DNA from: Nymphaea colorata
Lineage: Eukaryota; Streptophyta; Magnoliopsida; Nymphaeales; Nymphaeaceae
Assembly (NCBI RefSeq): GCF_008831285.2
Contig: NC_045147.1
Coordinates: 23,398,981-23,462,980, forward strand
Length of the DNA: 64,000 nt
Reading direction: 5' to 3'
The position numbers and the translations under genes are program-made. A model generated the notes under the pieces. The model searched no databases, was not told where the DNA came from, and worked only from the letters and a program-made list of their open reading frames with translations. Shown piece after piece: positions 35,366 to 47,168 of the stretch; the stretch's first letter is position 1, and every line of letters starts with the position of its first letter.

Positions 35366-36742
35366 ATGGCAAAATTTCGCCTACCAAGATGCCGCCTTTG
35401 GAGTTTAATGAGCATGTTTCAGATTGTTCTTGGAAGTCTAGTCGTAATTGTAAGTCTGGCTAGTCTGCTTAGATTTTACCGTTCTGGATTGTTCTGGAGT
35501 GATGATGAACTTTGCCACAAATTCTGCGGTGGAAAAGACTCATATTCAGGTTTCGATTTGAAAGCACTGTCAGATCGTATTGAGGATGTTCTCGAGAAGT
35601 TGGCTGGTGTGCAGTCGAAGCTTGAAAGCAGTGTGCAGCAGATGGGGAAGAGGGATATGTCATCTCCCGAGTTGAAGAAGTTATTGGAAGATGAATTACT
35701 CCCACCTGTCTACAGTGCTCATGTATCTCTTAGGCAAATCAGGATCCCGGTGCGCAGTGAGCAATCTGAGTTGATAGAAGACCCTCTAATAAATTTCTTT
35801 GCTACTGAGGAGATAAGAAAGTACATTACGTCCAAGGAAACTCGGTCTGGGAAGACGAATGTCTATGGAATTAAGAGGGTTTATAACACTATTGGTCATG
35901 CATGTGTCTTGATGAGGAAAGATTTAGAAGAGTACATGAATTATGACATAGGAAACTACTGTAGAGAAGATTGGAACCTAGGCCAGAGGCTCATGATCAA
36001 GGGGTGTGATCCATTGCCTCGAAGGAGATGCTTGACAAGGGCTCCCAAATTGTATCTCAGGCCATCACCAATAAATGCGTCTCTGTGGCAGCTCCCAGAT
36101 GATAAAAACGTCAGGTGGAGTTTTTACCAGTGCAAGAACTTCAGTTGCCTTGCAGGAAAGGACCCTAAAGGGATGCCTAAGTGTGCTGGCTGTTTTAATT
36201 TGGAGAAGGAAAAGGTGAAGTGGGTGCACAACACCTCTCTGGCTGTAGATTTTCTGATAACGGACATACTGAACACTAAGCCTGGGGAAATAAGAATCGG
36301 GCTCGATATCGGTGTGGGTACCGGAAGTTTTGCAGCAAGGATGAAGGAGCACAATGTCACTATCGTCACCACTGCTTTGAATCTTGGGGCTCCATTCAAT
36401 GAGATGATCGCACTTAGGGGCCTCATTCCTCTGTATGTAACTGTGAATCAGAGGTTGCCTTTCTTCGACAACACAATGGATCTGATTCATACCAGTGGTT
36501 TCCTCGATGGTTGGATCGATCTGCAGCTTATGGATTTCGTGCTGTTTGACTGGGATCGGATTCTTAGGCCAGGAGGGTTATTGTGGATAGATAGGTTCTT
36601 CTGCAGTAGGAAAGATCTTGATGATTACATGTACATGTTTCTGCAATTCAGGTACAAGAAGCACAAGTGGGTTGTGTCAACTAAGTCCAAGGTAGAGGTT
36701 TATCTTTCTGCATTGCTAGAAAAGCCTTCTAGAACAGTGTGA
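35366..36742 (+). CDS. Membrane-anchored SAM-dependent methyltransferase-like protein (458 aa)
   Basis: This is a single coding exon from ATG at 35366 to TGA at 36740-36742. A hydrophobic segment at about residues 15-38 after a short basic N-terminus predicts a type II Golgi-style anchor. Residues 66-112 look coiled-coil prone. The Cys-rich middle region (CREDWNLGQRLMIKGCDPLP, residues 199-218) precedes a Rossmann methyltransferase domain. SAM motif I is LDIGVGTGSF (313-322), and the post-core motif is DRILRPGGLLWIDRFF (397-412). This layout matches the plant family of putative methyltransferases that includes Arabidopsis At5g40830 and At1g29790; a pectin methyltransferase role has been proposed for a member, from memory. 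The substrate is not established. The leader is spliced and carries GA-rich sequence. The ATG was chosen because it immediately precedes the basic and anchor segment. Confidence 0.88.
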   Translation: MAKFRLPRCRLWSLMSMFQIVLGSLVVIVSLASLLRFYRSGLFWSDDELCHKFCGGKDSYSGFDLKALSDRIEDVLEKLAGVQSKLESSVQQMGKRDMSSPELKKLLEDELLPPVYSAHVSLRQIRIPVRSEQSELIEDPLINFFATEEIRKYITSKETRSGKTNVYGIKRVYNTIGHACVLMRKDLEEYMNYDIGNYCREDWNLGQRLMIKGCDPLPRRRCLTRAPKLYLRPSPINASLWQLPDDKNVRWSFYQCKNFSCLAGKDPKGMPKCAGCFNLEKEKVKWVHNTSLAVDFLITDILNTKPGEIRIGLDIGVGTGSFAARMKEHNVTIVTTALNLGAPFNEMIALRGLIPLYVTVNQRLPFFDNTMDLIHTSGFLDGWIDLQLMDFVLFDWDRILRPGGLLWIDRFFCSRKDLDDYMYMFLQFRYKKHKWVVSTKSKVEVYLSALLEKPSRTV

Positions 36743-38500
36743 TCGATTTCTTTACCCTCTCTTTTTCTTTTTTCTGGTTGCCTTTACTTTGCCTGTTCCC
36801 TGCTTCAATGCTTGATGGGAACTCCTGTGACACTGACCCGCAACATGCAGAGAAAATTGTCATGTTGTAATCCTGCTAGAAAGTGATGGGAACTCCACTC
36901 TTGTTGGCAGAAATGTGTTCGTGTAATGTATTGCGCTTTGTCAATTTCAACTTACAATAAGTATGGATGTCCATTTCTAATATGTTGGTTTTTTTTGAGA
37001 GGTCTACTGTATGTGCTCTGTAACATGCATCCATTGCCATGTTACCAATGGCCATTCAAAGCATGAAGAAATAGTTCGACTGCATGGGCGTATGCAAATT
37101 CTCAATTTCAATGTTCACCAAACTTGGCAAGATTGAGATTCAAAATCGCGCGATTTCATAAAAATTTCGTCGAAGTTAAAACCTTGCGAGATATTGAAAA
37201 GAAAAGGAGTTTAAATTCTCGCGTCTTGGAATTTTAATTTACTTGCTTGGTTTCACCGCTTTCCCTTGTATTTTCAAAAGCTGTACGTACTTATAATTGC
37301 CCAAGGTTTTCCTTTTTACAGCTTTTCCATATTTTTTAAAAGATTGAACATACTTGTAATTGCCCAAGGATTTCAATCGCATTAATGTCATGAGACCTTT
37401 TTCACTTGTCTGGGTTAGAGTCTGAGGCTGTCATTGTGTGGCATCTTCCTCGACCTTTTTTGAAAAGTCAGGCCGCCGTGTCTCCACTGATCACCGCCCA
37501 AATAAGACAGAGGGGGCCAATTAACTATCAAGTGTTAGTAAGATATTTTCTTGCTTTTAACAAGAAAAAGCAGATCATTTCATTTGCCAATATTGGGTCG
37601 TCACTACATCACCATATTGATAAGAATAGACTAACAATTTACATGAAGAGATTCTGTGATGGGGACCCAAATGGGAACTTGATTGTTACAATGAGAAATT
37701 TAGTTTTGGAACACGATACTTAATTGGCTTTGTCATGTCTTTTACCGGGCTGTTTGACAGTGAGAATGCTCGAATCTACTCCAAAGGTAGGCTAGGGTAG
37801 ATTCATGGAACACTAGTTTTAGTGTTTCACTATTCATGAAACACTTAGAGAGTGTACTTAGAGAGTGTTCCACCTACCAAAGCTCCTAGAAGGGGTTTAA
37901 TGTAGTTGTTATGGTAAAGCTAGTCGCTGGTTTAATTTCTATGAACATCAACCTTCTCGTGAGCCGAAGCAAAGATAGGTTTTGAGCGTACATGCAGTAG
38001 TTTTGGGGTTTTATGCCGTAGGGTGAGAAAGAGTCAAGAGATTTGGATGTGATTCTCTCAAGACACAACCAGAAAGGGTGGGGAGTGTCTCTTCATAATC
38101 TAAAAAGTCCAAGGACAATACCTTCCTATAAAGGCCTTTATTTGTTTAAGGTTGTGTAAAGAATGATGCTCATGGCTTCTCTCTTTTTGTACCTCTATTC
38201 TTACTTCAGCAAATTTTTTTCCTTAGAGGCTTTTAGTTATCCTTCAAGAGCAGTTGTTCTGTTTCTATTTTATATGCAAGATCCAATTTCAGATGTCACT
38301 CAAACTTTAGGAATTTGATACGTGAAGGAAAATGAGAGGGAGTAGACATCCTTTGAGGAAAAGTTCCATGATAGATGGGCCATCAAATCTGAATTTGCAT
38401 ATATCGGACCAGAGAGCAACTCTAGATTCGATTTGGCTGTTCCTCGCCTGCTCAACCTCTGCCAGGTTTCTGCTGCGATGCGAACCGGTCAGTCCTCAGA
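36743..38500. other. 3' flank of the methyltransferase-like gene and intergenic sequence
   Basis: The first 220 bases are probably 3' untranslated sequence (caataagtatgg near 36955 could serve as a polyadenylation signal). Beyond that there is no gene. A small hairpin lies near 37808-37830 (aacactagttttagtgttt), following agattcatgg. Confidence 0.4.
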
Positions 38501-40366
38501 TTGATCGAGACTAAGACCAACTAAAGGGCTGTGGTGGAGCCTCAAAATTTTATTAAAGATAGTGGACCTTAGTGGGTTTGGCACCTACATAACATTGACC
38601 TTGGGCACCACATGTGGTTGGTTGGACCAGGTCCAGCTCACTCATAATAAATATTTTCAAGGGATGGTGTTGGTTGGCCAGCACTAAGGCTAGGCATCCG
38701 GCCCCAAAAAAATGTACCGAGCCGGCCCAATAACGGCTCGGCCCTGCCCGGGTTGGCCCGATGGGACCCAACATGTTTTTTTTTTAATTTAATTTATTTT
38801 TTAATAATGATATATATTTTATTACAATTAATTATATTTTTATGTATTATTTTATATTAAAAAATATATTTTTTACTTTAGACCGAGCTATGGCTCCTAG
38901 GCCTGGTCCTCCGCAAAAGGCCACACCTAGCTCCGCTTATGACTGATGAAAGTTGATGGAGATAGATATTGTACTGAAAAATTTTCGGTTTTCGTTCACA
39001 GATCTGGATCACTATCAATTACACAGGTGATCATAGAAGCAGATCCAAATTGATTTTTAACTCTTGAGTAATTTTTGTTGCATGATAGGCCCATTTGGTA
39101 GTTCATATATTTGAGCTTGCTATCATATATTTTGCTGTTATTAACCTGTTATACAACCAATCTTTGTATTGAAAGTACTCCGAACATTTAAAAAGTTTTT
39201 TATCTGACAGTTCAACCTGTGGAGCTGATTTGGTTTATCAATTTAAATGAAGGATCATTTTCTTGACGAGGCGAAACTTCGACCCCTTCCATGTTTCAGT
39301 GATAAACAGAAAACTGAAAAAGGATGGTTCTGCTAGAATTTTCTTTCCTCTACTTCTTCTTTTCAATTAAAACAATTTGGCACCATCAAAAGAGCGACTG
39401 ATATATAATCTCAATCTGGTGAAGGCCATGATCAGGAAAGAAATGAACAAGTGAGCAATTGCTTAGAAGTTCTTTCTTCTATTTTCTTCTTCAGAAAAAC
39501 AAGTAACATGATTTGACCATTTGCAAATGCCATGCTACCTGCTCAGCAAGAGCGCCGTCACTCGTGCAGAATCAGACAGTGAAATTGCTTGCAGTTTCTT
39601 CTTCCTTTCGTTCCTTTTTCTGAACAAGCAAAGAACACGGCTTGATCGCCGGCAAATTGGCCAATTATTTGCTGAAAAAGGCTCCACCCACTTGACAAGC
39701 GGCTCGGAAGTAAAGACCTTCTTTTGCCTGCAACAAGAAGGAAGAGTAAGAAAAGGAGAGCAAAAGAATTAGTCAACTTGCAGTTCTTCCAATTAAGAAG
39801 GTCCCCGGGAATATTTCCAGCTAAAACGACACCGCCAGTGAGAATGAGCAAGAGACGTTTCGCAAATTTCAACAGTTTCCGTGATCTATTCACAGAAAAA
39901 ACATTAAGTAAGAACTAACACAGTTATGGATGTCAAATGATCGGATTTGATTGATGTAGTACCCTTTGCGAGCGAAATTTATCGGATGTTCACATATCTA
40001 GGGACAAATTTGGATTCAAACACAAATGAACAATAGTCAACCACATTCAAATCTGATTTTTGAATCTGCAATCTGGATCCGGCTCTTAATTTCACATCCG
40101 AATTTGAATCCGACTTTCAAATATACAACTACATGAGATAATGAAAATTATTTAAAACTGAATCCCAATCTAAGCCCAAATCCAATTGGGTATTTATCTA
40201 AAACCAATTTTAAAATCTCATTGAAAGTCTTTCAGCTTAAATACAAAACTGAACAAACTTCTTAATCGAATGCTAAATTTTCTTTTCATATCAGAATTTT
40301 TTGAAGAAATTCTGTGGGTATCCAATCCATTGACATCCCCAGCTATTGTTCATTTCCTCTAGGGCC

Positions 40367-40443
40367 CGTTTGATGGGCAGAAAATATTTGTAACAATAGA
40401 AATAAAATTCAAATTTTTAAAATTTTTTTCTGCCCATCAAACG
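40367..40443. mobile_element. Small foldback element, 17-bp inverted ends
   Basis: The sequence cgtttgatgggcagaaa at 40367 is repeated in inverse orientation as tttctgcccatcaaacg ending at 40443, enclosing an AT-rich loop. The preceding agggcccgtttg is typical of MITE termini. A possible distal end (cagccccct) near 40747 would make a longer element of about 390 bp, but this is less certain. Confidence 0.65.
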
Positions 40444-40763
40444 TGGGATGAAAAAACTTACCGTTTGGTATGTTTTCCTAAACTTCTTTCCAAAAAGTTT
40501 ATCCCACCCTAAGGAGTGGAAAAAAAATTCCAGGACAAAAAAAAAAAAAAAACACTATTGGCTCCACAGCAGTTTTTAATCTCCAATGATTCTCTTTTTC
40601 ATCTTTCATTCCTATCAAACTGAGAAATTTACTTCTTGGAATATAAACCCAATTCCAGCAAACACAAAAAGGTTTTAAAAATCTGGATTTTGTTTCCATT
40701 TCTTCAATTAAACTTCTTTCCAATTCCATATTTTCAACAGCCCCCTAAAGAAATATCATTTTG

Positions 40764-40825
40764 GGTTAACACAGAATATTTCCGGCGATGGAACGGTTAA
40801 CACAGAATCTTTCCGGCGATGGAAG
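40764..40825. repeat. Two-copy 31-bp tandem repeat
   Basis: Adjacent copies of ggttaacacagaat(a/c)tttccggcgatggaa differ at about two positions. No function is apparent. Confidence 0.85.
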
Positions 40826-43028
40826 TGGGAGTATAACCAAATCGGGAGCCGAGGGGGGACATGAAAGCCAAGACAGTACAAGCAGATCCCTGGTAACAAG
40901 GCACTGCAAAAGTAAGTGGGAAGTAGTTAGGGACTACCACACCATATACTTGGAGCTCGGGTTGGAAACCAGGCAAATTGTGAGACCTTAAGTTAGCTCT
41001 ATTATTTTACTTACTTAAACCAAATGATGTGCTCTAATGATTTAGAGAGCACATACTATGCCACCTTAGATTTGCTTTTCATGACGACAAGAAAAAAGGT
41101 GACAGCTCACACGGTGCCGAAAAATGTGCGGTCAAAGTCTCCATTTTAAAAAAAAAAATGAAAAATACATTGAAATCAAGACACGGTTGATGAAAATGCA
41201 CAACGGCATAACTTGATTAGCATATTGCCTTTAATCTAAGGCTTCCAGATGTGCAGGGAATCATGTGTATATAAACACACACACACACACACACACGCAC
41301 AGAGTCTTTCCTGGACGAGTTTTAAATGATTTTTCTGTAAATAACCTAATCATAAAAATAAATGCGATATATACAGAGTGCAAAAATTACGAATTTGAAG
41401 TGAAACTAGCCTGATAAGGCTTTATGTTTAAAAGGTATTAGAAATAGTCATGCAAAAATGAGCTGCATGTTTGGACAGGTTTGAGGATCAGTCCCACTGG
41501 ACTGGTTGTTTGCCAATTCTAATTGCCACTGTACTTACATGTGTTTTCTAAGCAAGAAGGCAACAAAATGAATGACATATTATATATAAAAAAAATCATT
41601 GCAGAAAATGATAATATCAATCAAACCAAAACATGATTTGTAAGAAACTAGTAAGAGTTCAAGACATCTACGGATCCATGCCAAACTATTTACTTTTAAA
41701 TGTAAATTTATCAAGATATCAGCCGTGTGGGGACTATCAAATAAGATATATATTTATATATATATGCTGGCAATATATAATTCATATGGTATATGGTATA
41801 TAAGAAAAATCATTAGAATATGTTCGGTGGGCAAAAGTGAGAAGCGAACTCAAGCAAGCCTAACTAGAATGATCAAATTAATTAAAGAAGGGGAAAGAAA
41901 ATTAAAGAAAAGGGTCCGTGACACCTAAATAGTGCACATGTTAGTCCTAGAACCTACTAACATGCCCCTGCAAGTAGACGGTATACTGCAATTAAATCTG
42001 TCACTTAACTTTACAAATGCCAGTTAGAAAAAGAAGAATGTTCTATAAAAAGCATAGGAGAAAATTGTACCTTCAAACTGCTCCATTTTTAATACTAAGA
42101 CAAGAACTAGTTTTTGACATTGATTCTTACATGTTCTCTAGACTACTCTTTTAATATTTGTCGGTTCTTTTGCCTGTACTTTATTTACAGCTCAGAACAA
42201 TCTGCGCTTGTTGCAGGATCTAGAAGTGCAAAACATATAAAAATTTTCATTTTCTTCTTGATTGCGGTCACTATGGCAGCCTCGCCTGCCTATGTGCGTG
42301 TGCATGGATAACATTAAGACGAACATAGTGAACCTGCAAGACTATCAAAGCCCCGGATGTAAATGGTTATGATATATCCGATTCTTGATCCCATCATAAA
42401 TTAGTTTAGTTCCAAATTGAGTGAAAAAAAAAAAAGATTCAGTTCTAATTACTACTCCGATTCAGATCAATATGCAGTTTAATGGTACTGAATCTGAGTC
42501 TGAGTTCAATACCTGTTAAAGATACACCATCCCAATTGCACATAAGTGTTAGATCTTATTATAGTCCTTTTAGAAAATATGGTCTGAAGTGGTAAAAGTA
42601 ATACTGAAGGATTTGGGCAGGAATGGGCTTAATTCCAAACTGGAATCTTCCCCTGTCATGCAAAGGGATTTTTGATAAGAAAAATCAACTCCAATGGTCG
42701 TTTCCAGGCCTTTTTCTTTCTTTGAGAAAGAATATGCTGGATTTCTTAAACCAACTTCTTAATCACTTTCATTTACTTAACTTAGTGATGAACCCACTTG
42801 GCACATTGATTAAAGGATAAATAAGATGGAATCAAAGGCACAGTCGCCCACTAAAGAAGGTTCCAATGCCTCCCAATACAACTAAACAAAAAAAAAAAAA
42901 AACATGCGGAGCCTGAAAATTCTGGATAGGAGGCACTATTTTGTAGATCTTAACTTTTAAGGGGCACTCTATATACAAAAAAATAAAAAGACAATGAGAT
43001 AACAAAGTGTAAATAAGGCTTTTATTTG

Positions 43029-43062
43029 TGGGCTGGTGTGGGCAATTGCCCCCACCAGCCCA
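43029..43062. repeat. Near-perfect 34-bp palindrome
   Basis: The sequence tgggctggtgtgggc, an aatt core and an almost exact reverse complement follow each other. Like the 46-bp palindrome at 15295 it is centred on caattg and contains ggtgtgg, so the two may belong to one family. Confidence 0.75.
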
Positions 43063-44603
43063 TACGTGCCTCGGCCACTGACAAGAAAAAACCTGTCCTC
43101 TTTTTAACTGCCAATAGAATTTCATTACAGTTCAAAAACACCCATATTTTTCTTCTGCCGTATGCATGTGGGGACTTGAAAAATTTTAACTAAGGATTAA
43201 TTGGGACCACGGGAATGGATTCTTGAGCCTAAAGGATGGGCTTAGATACTTTAAATAGACATGTTGAAACACAAGAGGGCTAATCATGCTTAGATGGAAG
43301 AATAATATATTACAGTGAAGAATATAATATGGCGAATAATTTAATCCAGCTTCCATTATATGAAAGCGAATCGAAAGCTTAATCACTCCCAAAAACTGAG
43401 AAATGCCAAGTTCGGGCCTAGTATGTCATATTAATAATTAATAACTTGAAAGGGATCCGGGGCCTGTTACAGTACTGTGTGCCAGTCATCTGGTTCAGGG
43501 ACTAAACAAAGTCTTATATGTTCTTGATTATTGGCCAATGGCGTCTCTGCAACAGCTTTTGGTGATGCCTGCGACCGGTGCTCGTTTCATCAACCACATG
43601 CTGAATCCTCAAACTAAATGTTGTTGCACTTCAGTTAAGATTTGTATGCATAAAAAATAATAGCAGTGGAAAGAACATAAGCAAAGCTTCTCATATGATG
43701 AACTGGCTGTTGGTTCACCCGTGTTGCAGTTTGGTTGCTTGCAGACCACACACAGTTGCATTTTCTAATTTTTTTTTCCTAAAATAATTCTATGGATGTC
43801 CTTCATTACACGATTGATTTTGTAACACTCCATGCTTAGGCCGCACTCTTTTAATGTATAAGCAAATCTCCTTAAATGTTTGGATAAAAATCAGTTGTTC
43901 AAAATCTTTTGTAAACAGTCAGTCCTGAAGCACTCAGTACAGTTTCATAAAAGAAATGGTTTCTGTCTGTCCTAAAGCAAATAAATTATGAATATATGTT
44001 ACATAAGGATGGTAATGCGTGTGTCTGTTGTCATAGATATATATAACATTAAATCGAGGCTACCAATTACAGTCCTGCCAAGAACACTTACTTCTCAATT
44101 TATCTTTTCTCTCATAGTCAGAGTTGTTATGTTGGTAGCGGTCAGGATCTAATTTTCTGGGAAAGAGAGAGAGAGAGAGAGAGATTTGTTTATGCGATTG
44201 GATATGGTGGTGTTTCTTATAGACTGTTGGTGGGTGCTTATGTTTCGGTAGGAACAATGCTTAAAGTCACTACAGTCAATGGTGTTGGTATAGAGGGAGC
44301 CATTTTAAGCTTCAATGGCTTCCCTTGGTCTCATCACATTCAAGCAAATACTGTCTCCGAGGAGATGCATTAGTTTATGGAATCAGGACCACTCGTGCAT
44401 GAAAATGGGAATCCGACTTCTTTATATAACCTCTCTTTCCACCAATGAGCAACCCCCTCCTCCTCCGCACCCTTTCTCACGCTCTCTCTCTCAAACACAG
44501 TGAAGGCGTTGCTCACATGGATAGACCCGTGCAGACAAATGCATTCAAAAGCACACACACACACATGTGCTCGCACACGGGCGTGCACATGCATATTTGC
44601 ATT

Positions 44604-44752
<149 letters not shown>

Positions 44753-45160
44753 TGTGCCCAGGCTGCCACTAGATCCAAGTGCTAATCTGGAACTACTAAA
44801 CAGCTTGATGCAGTTCAAATATGCCTGCGATCGTAGTATCAGGTCCACCCTAGCTAGAGTTCAGCACAAAAATTTAAGTTGGAACAATAATTTCCAAGCA
44901 TTTTTGAAAAGGCTGTCCTAGCAAAACCAGGAGTAAATATTGACCTTGTTGACTTCAGAATCTGAAGACCGTTTCAATGTTTTGATTTTCTGCTTCATCT
45001 CTCCTCGTGAAGAGACTTTGATGCATTAAAAAAGGAAAAGGAAAAAGAAAAGGAAAGACATAAGCACACTTCCCCTCTTCACATATAAGCAAGTGGGGAT
45101 GAGGGAGCAACATGCCTGAGCAAGACAGGCCAGGGAAGCTCCAGCACTGCCCACTAAGAG

Positions 45161-45682
45161 ATGGCTCACTCACTAGGACGTAGCCATGACTCTGATGATT
45201 ACAACCTTCAGGCTGCTGGCGGCAACGCAGAGGCAGTCGGCGACGATGGCTGCATCAGGGAGCAAGATCGCCTGCTTCCGATCGCAAACGTCGGCCGAAT
45301 TATGAAGCAAATCTTGCCTCCGAATGCCAAAGTCTCCAAAGAAGCGAAGGAAACCATGCAGGAATGCGTCTCGGAGTTTATCAGCTTTGTCACCGGCGAG
45401 GCGTCAGAAAAGTGCCGCAAGGAGAAGCGCAAGACGATCAACGGCGACGACTTGTGTTGGGCAATGGGGACGCTCGGCTTCGACGACTACGTTGAGCCGG
45501 TACGCCGGTACTTGCAGAGGTATAGAGAGACAGAAGGTGAGAAATCTAATAGTACTGCTCCTGGGTATGGCAACCAGAAGGGCAGCAGCAGCAAGGACGG
45601 ATCACCAAGAAGCAAAAGCATCCAATTTGAAGGCCAGCCTTCAAATCCTCACATGGCTAAGAGAAACAGCAACTTCTACTGA
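45161..45682 (+). CDS. NF-YB: NF-YB subunit of the CCAAT-binding NF-Y complex (173 aa, intronless)
   Basis: The protein would pair with NF-YC through a histone fold and, with NF-YA, bind CCAAT boxes in the nucleus. The histone-fold region spans about residues 34-124, including [35 protein letters not shown] and [19 protein letters not shown]. At the position where LEC1-type subunits have a diagnostic Asp, this protein has Lys60, so it is a non-LEC1 type. It most resembles the NF-YB4/NF-YB5 branch ([17 protein letters not shown]). The N-terminal 33 residues and the Ser-, Asn- and Lys-rich tail are not conserved domains. A TATA-like tatataag-type string (acatataagc near 45080) lies about 80 bases before the ATG. 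A (TC)n(TA)n tract is further upstream. The start is the first ATG in frame. Confidence 0.95.
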   Translation: MAHSLGRSHDSDDYNLQAAGGNAEAVGDDGCIREQDRLLPIANVGRIMKQILPPNAKVSKEAKETMQECVSEFISFVTGEASEKCRKEKRKTINGDDLCWAMGTLGFDDYVEPVRRYLQRYRETEGEKSNSTAPGYGNQKGSSSKDGSPRSKSIQFEGQPSNPHMAKRNSNFY

Positions 45683-46145
45683 CAGTGGTTAATCCAAGGT
45701 ATATGATATCTCCAAGATTAATGTCTTCTGCTAACATGCTTTATTGCTAGTGGTGATTGTTCATTGTGATGCTTGTATGATTATTTATAGCATGATTTGC
45801 ACCCTCGGGAGTGCAAAGTTTTCGTTCGGGGGTTGGGGGATCTCATAACTAGACTTTGTCTATTGATGTTTCAAGATTTCTCTATCATGGGGAGACACAG
45901 TTGTATGATTACTCGGTTGTGTGCGACAGAAGATTTGCACTGAAAATTGATGATCTTTTTCTTTGAGATAAAACATATCTGATCTGGGAGTTTAATTTTT
46001 GCTTGTTTTTTGTTATGCTTGAGGTACTGCATCTGATTAGGGAGTTTCTTTAATTTGTTTCCATAACCTCCTAGCAAGATTAGGGACCTTCTAACACAAA
46101 CAGAACTGCTTGAGGTATATATCATTTAACCTCACTCTGCATGCC

Positions 46146-46460
46146 AGTCTCCACGGCTTAAATAGGAGCAAGACCCAAAATCATGGCATGGAAGATCCCT
46201 GGGGTCTCCAAGGCGTGAGAGTAGAAGAACCAAAATCATCATTCTGAACTCCCTAGGCTCATAGTTGTTTCCAAAGCTTGAGAGGAGCCAAACCCTACAG
46301 CACAAATCACAGTTAACGTTGCATTCAAGACTTGAAAGAGCAAAACCCAAGAAATAAAATGCACACCATGCTCCATTCTCATATTCCTTGCTTCTCTTCT
46401 TAACTTCCAACATCTCATAGTTTCCAAAGATGGCAAAGGTATGCAAAACAGAACCCGTGA
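46146..46460. repeat. Degenerate tandem repeat, units of about 55-65 bp
   Basis: Variants of a unit beginning tctccaaggcttgagag and followed by gcaaaacccaaaatcat start near 46146, 46203, 46267 and 46320, with a weaker fifth near 46417. The phase is not a multiple of three between units, so it does not look like a protein repeat. Confidence 0.6.
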
Positions 46461-47133
46461 TCAATCCTTCCAATTTGAGTACATCCAACAGAAAAGGCAG
46501 AAGCAGGAGTTGCTGCTGCTGCTGTTACTGCTCATGTGGCTCCCTCATACTTCGGAATGACCATATCTAGGAGATCATATCGAGAGCCTTTATGGTATCC
46601 CTTCCCTCCCCCCATTTTTTTTCCTCTCAACCACTGTTAAAAATCTAAAAAGAAGGGCGAGTTCTTGGGGTTGGTGGGGAATCGGCCCAATTTCAGTTGG
46701 GAATGGCCTTGGGAGGTGCTGCCCAAAAAGAGGCAACTTGTCTGAGGTTTCTGAGGGTTCAAACCTGCTTCCCCAAGATTCTTCCTCCATGATTGCACGT
46801 GGATTGGTACGGACAAACGTGTCGACCACTAGACGGTGAGAGAGGGCATGGGATACAGGCGGGAAGGTGTGCAGCAGTGGCTTAAAACAAAAGTAGCCAT
46901 TTCTGGGGTTTGGTGCATGTGTGACCTCGCTCCACCGCAATAAAGATCGGCCCTTAAATTGGTAAAGAAATGCCCGACCAGTAAGATCTCTCTTTTTCTG
47001 ATGTCTCTCTCTCACTCCCTCTTTTGCAGCCATTAATTTATGACTCAATGTCTGCAGATGAATGTAAAATACTTGCCTTCCCTATCCTGCAAGACCAAAA
47101 CCCCTCTGAAATAGATAACTCTAGCCGTTACAG

Positions 47134-47135
<2 letters not shown>

Positions 47136-47166
<31 letters not shown>
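47136..47166. repeat. (CT)n microsatellite
   Basis: An uninterrupted CT run of about 15 units. A short candidate exon-like segment (atggcgactcccttcgctcc, then a gtatga donor) follows near 47241, but no continuation exon was found. Confidence 0.9.

Positions 47167-47168
<2 letters not shown>

Noticed and set aside
42114-42311. Frame ending in IFFLIAVTMAASPAYVRVHG, resembling a signal peptide
   Set aside because: It lacks a proper ATG start before the hydrophobic stretch and stops right after the supposed signal peptide.
46590-47048. 152-codon - strand frame
   Set aside because: No domain or signal peptide, and it overlaps simple repeats and a probable regulatory stretch.
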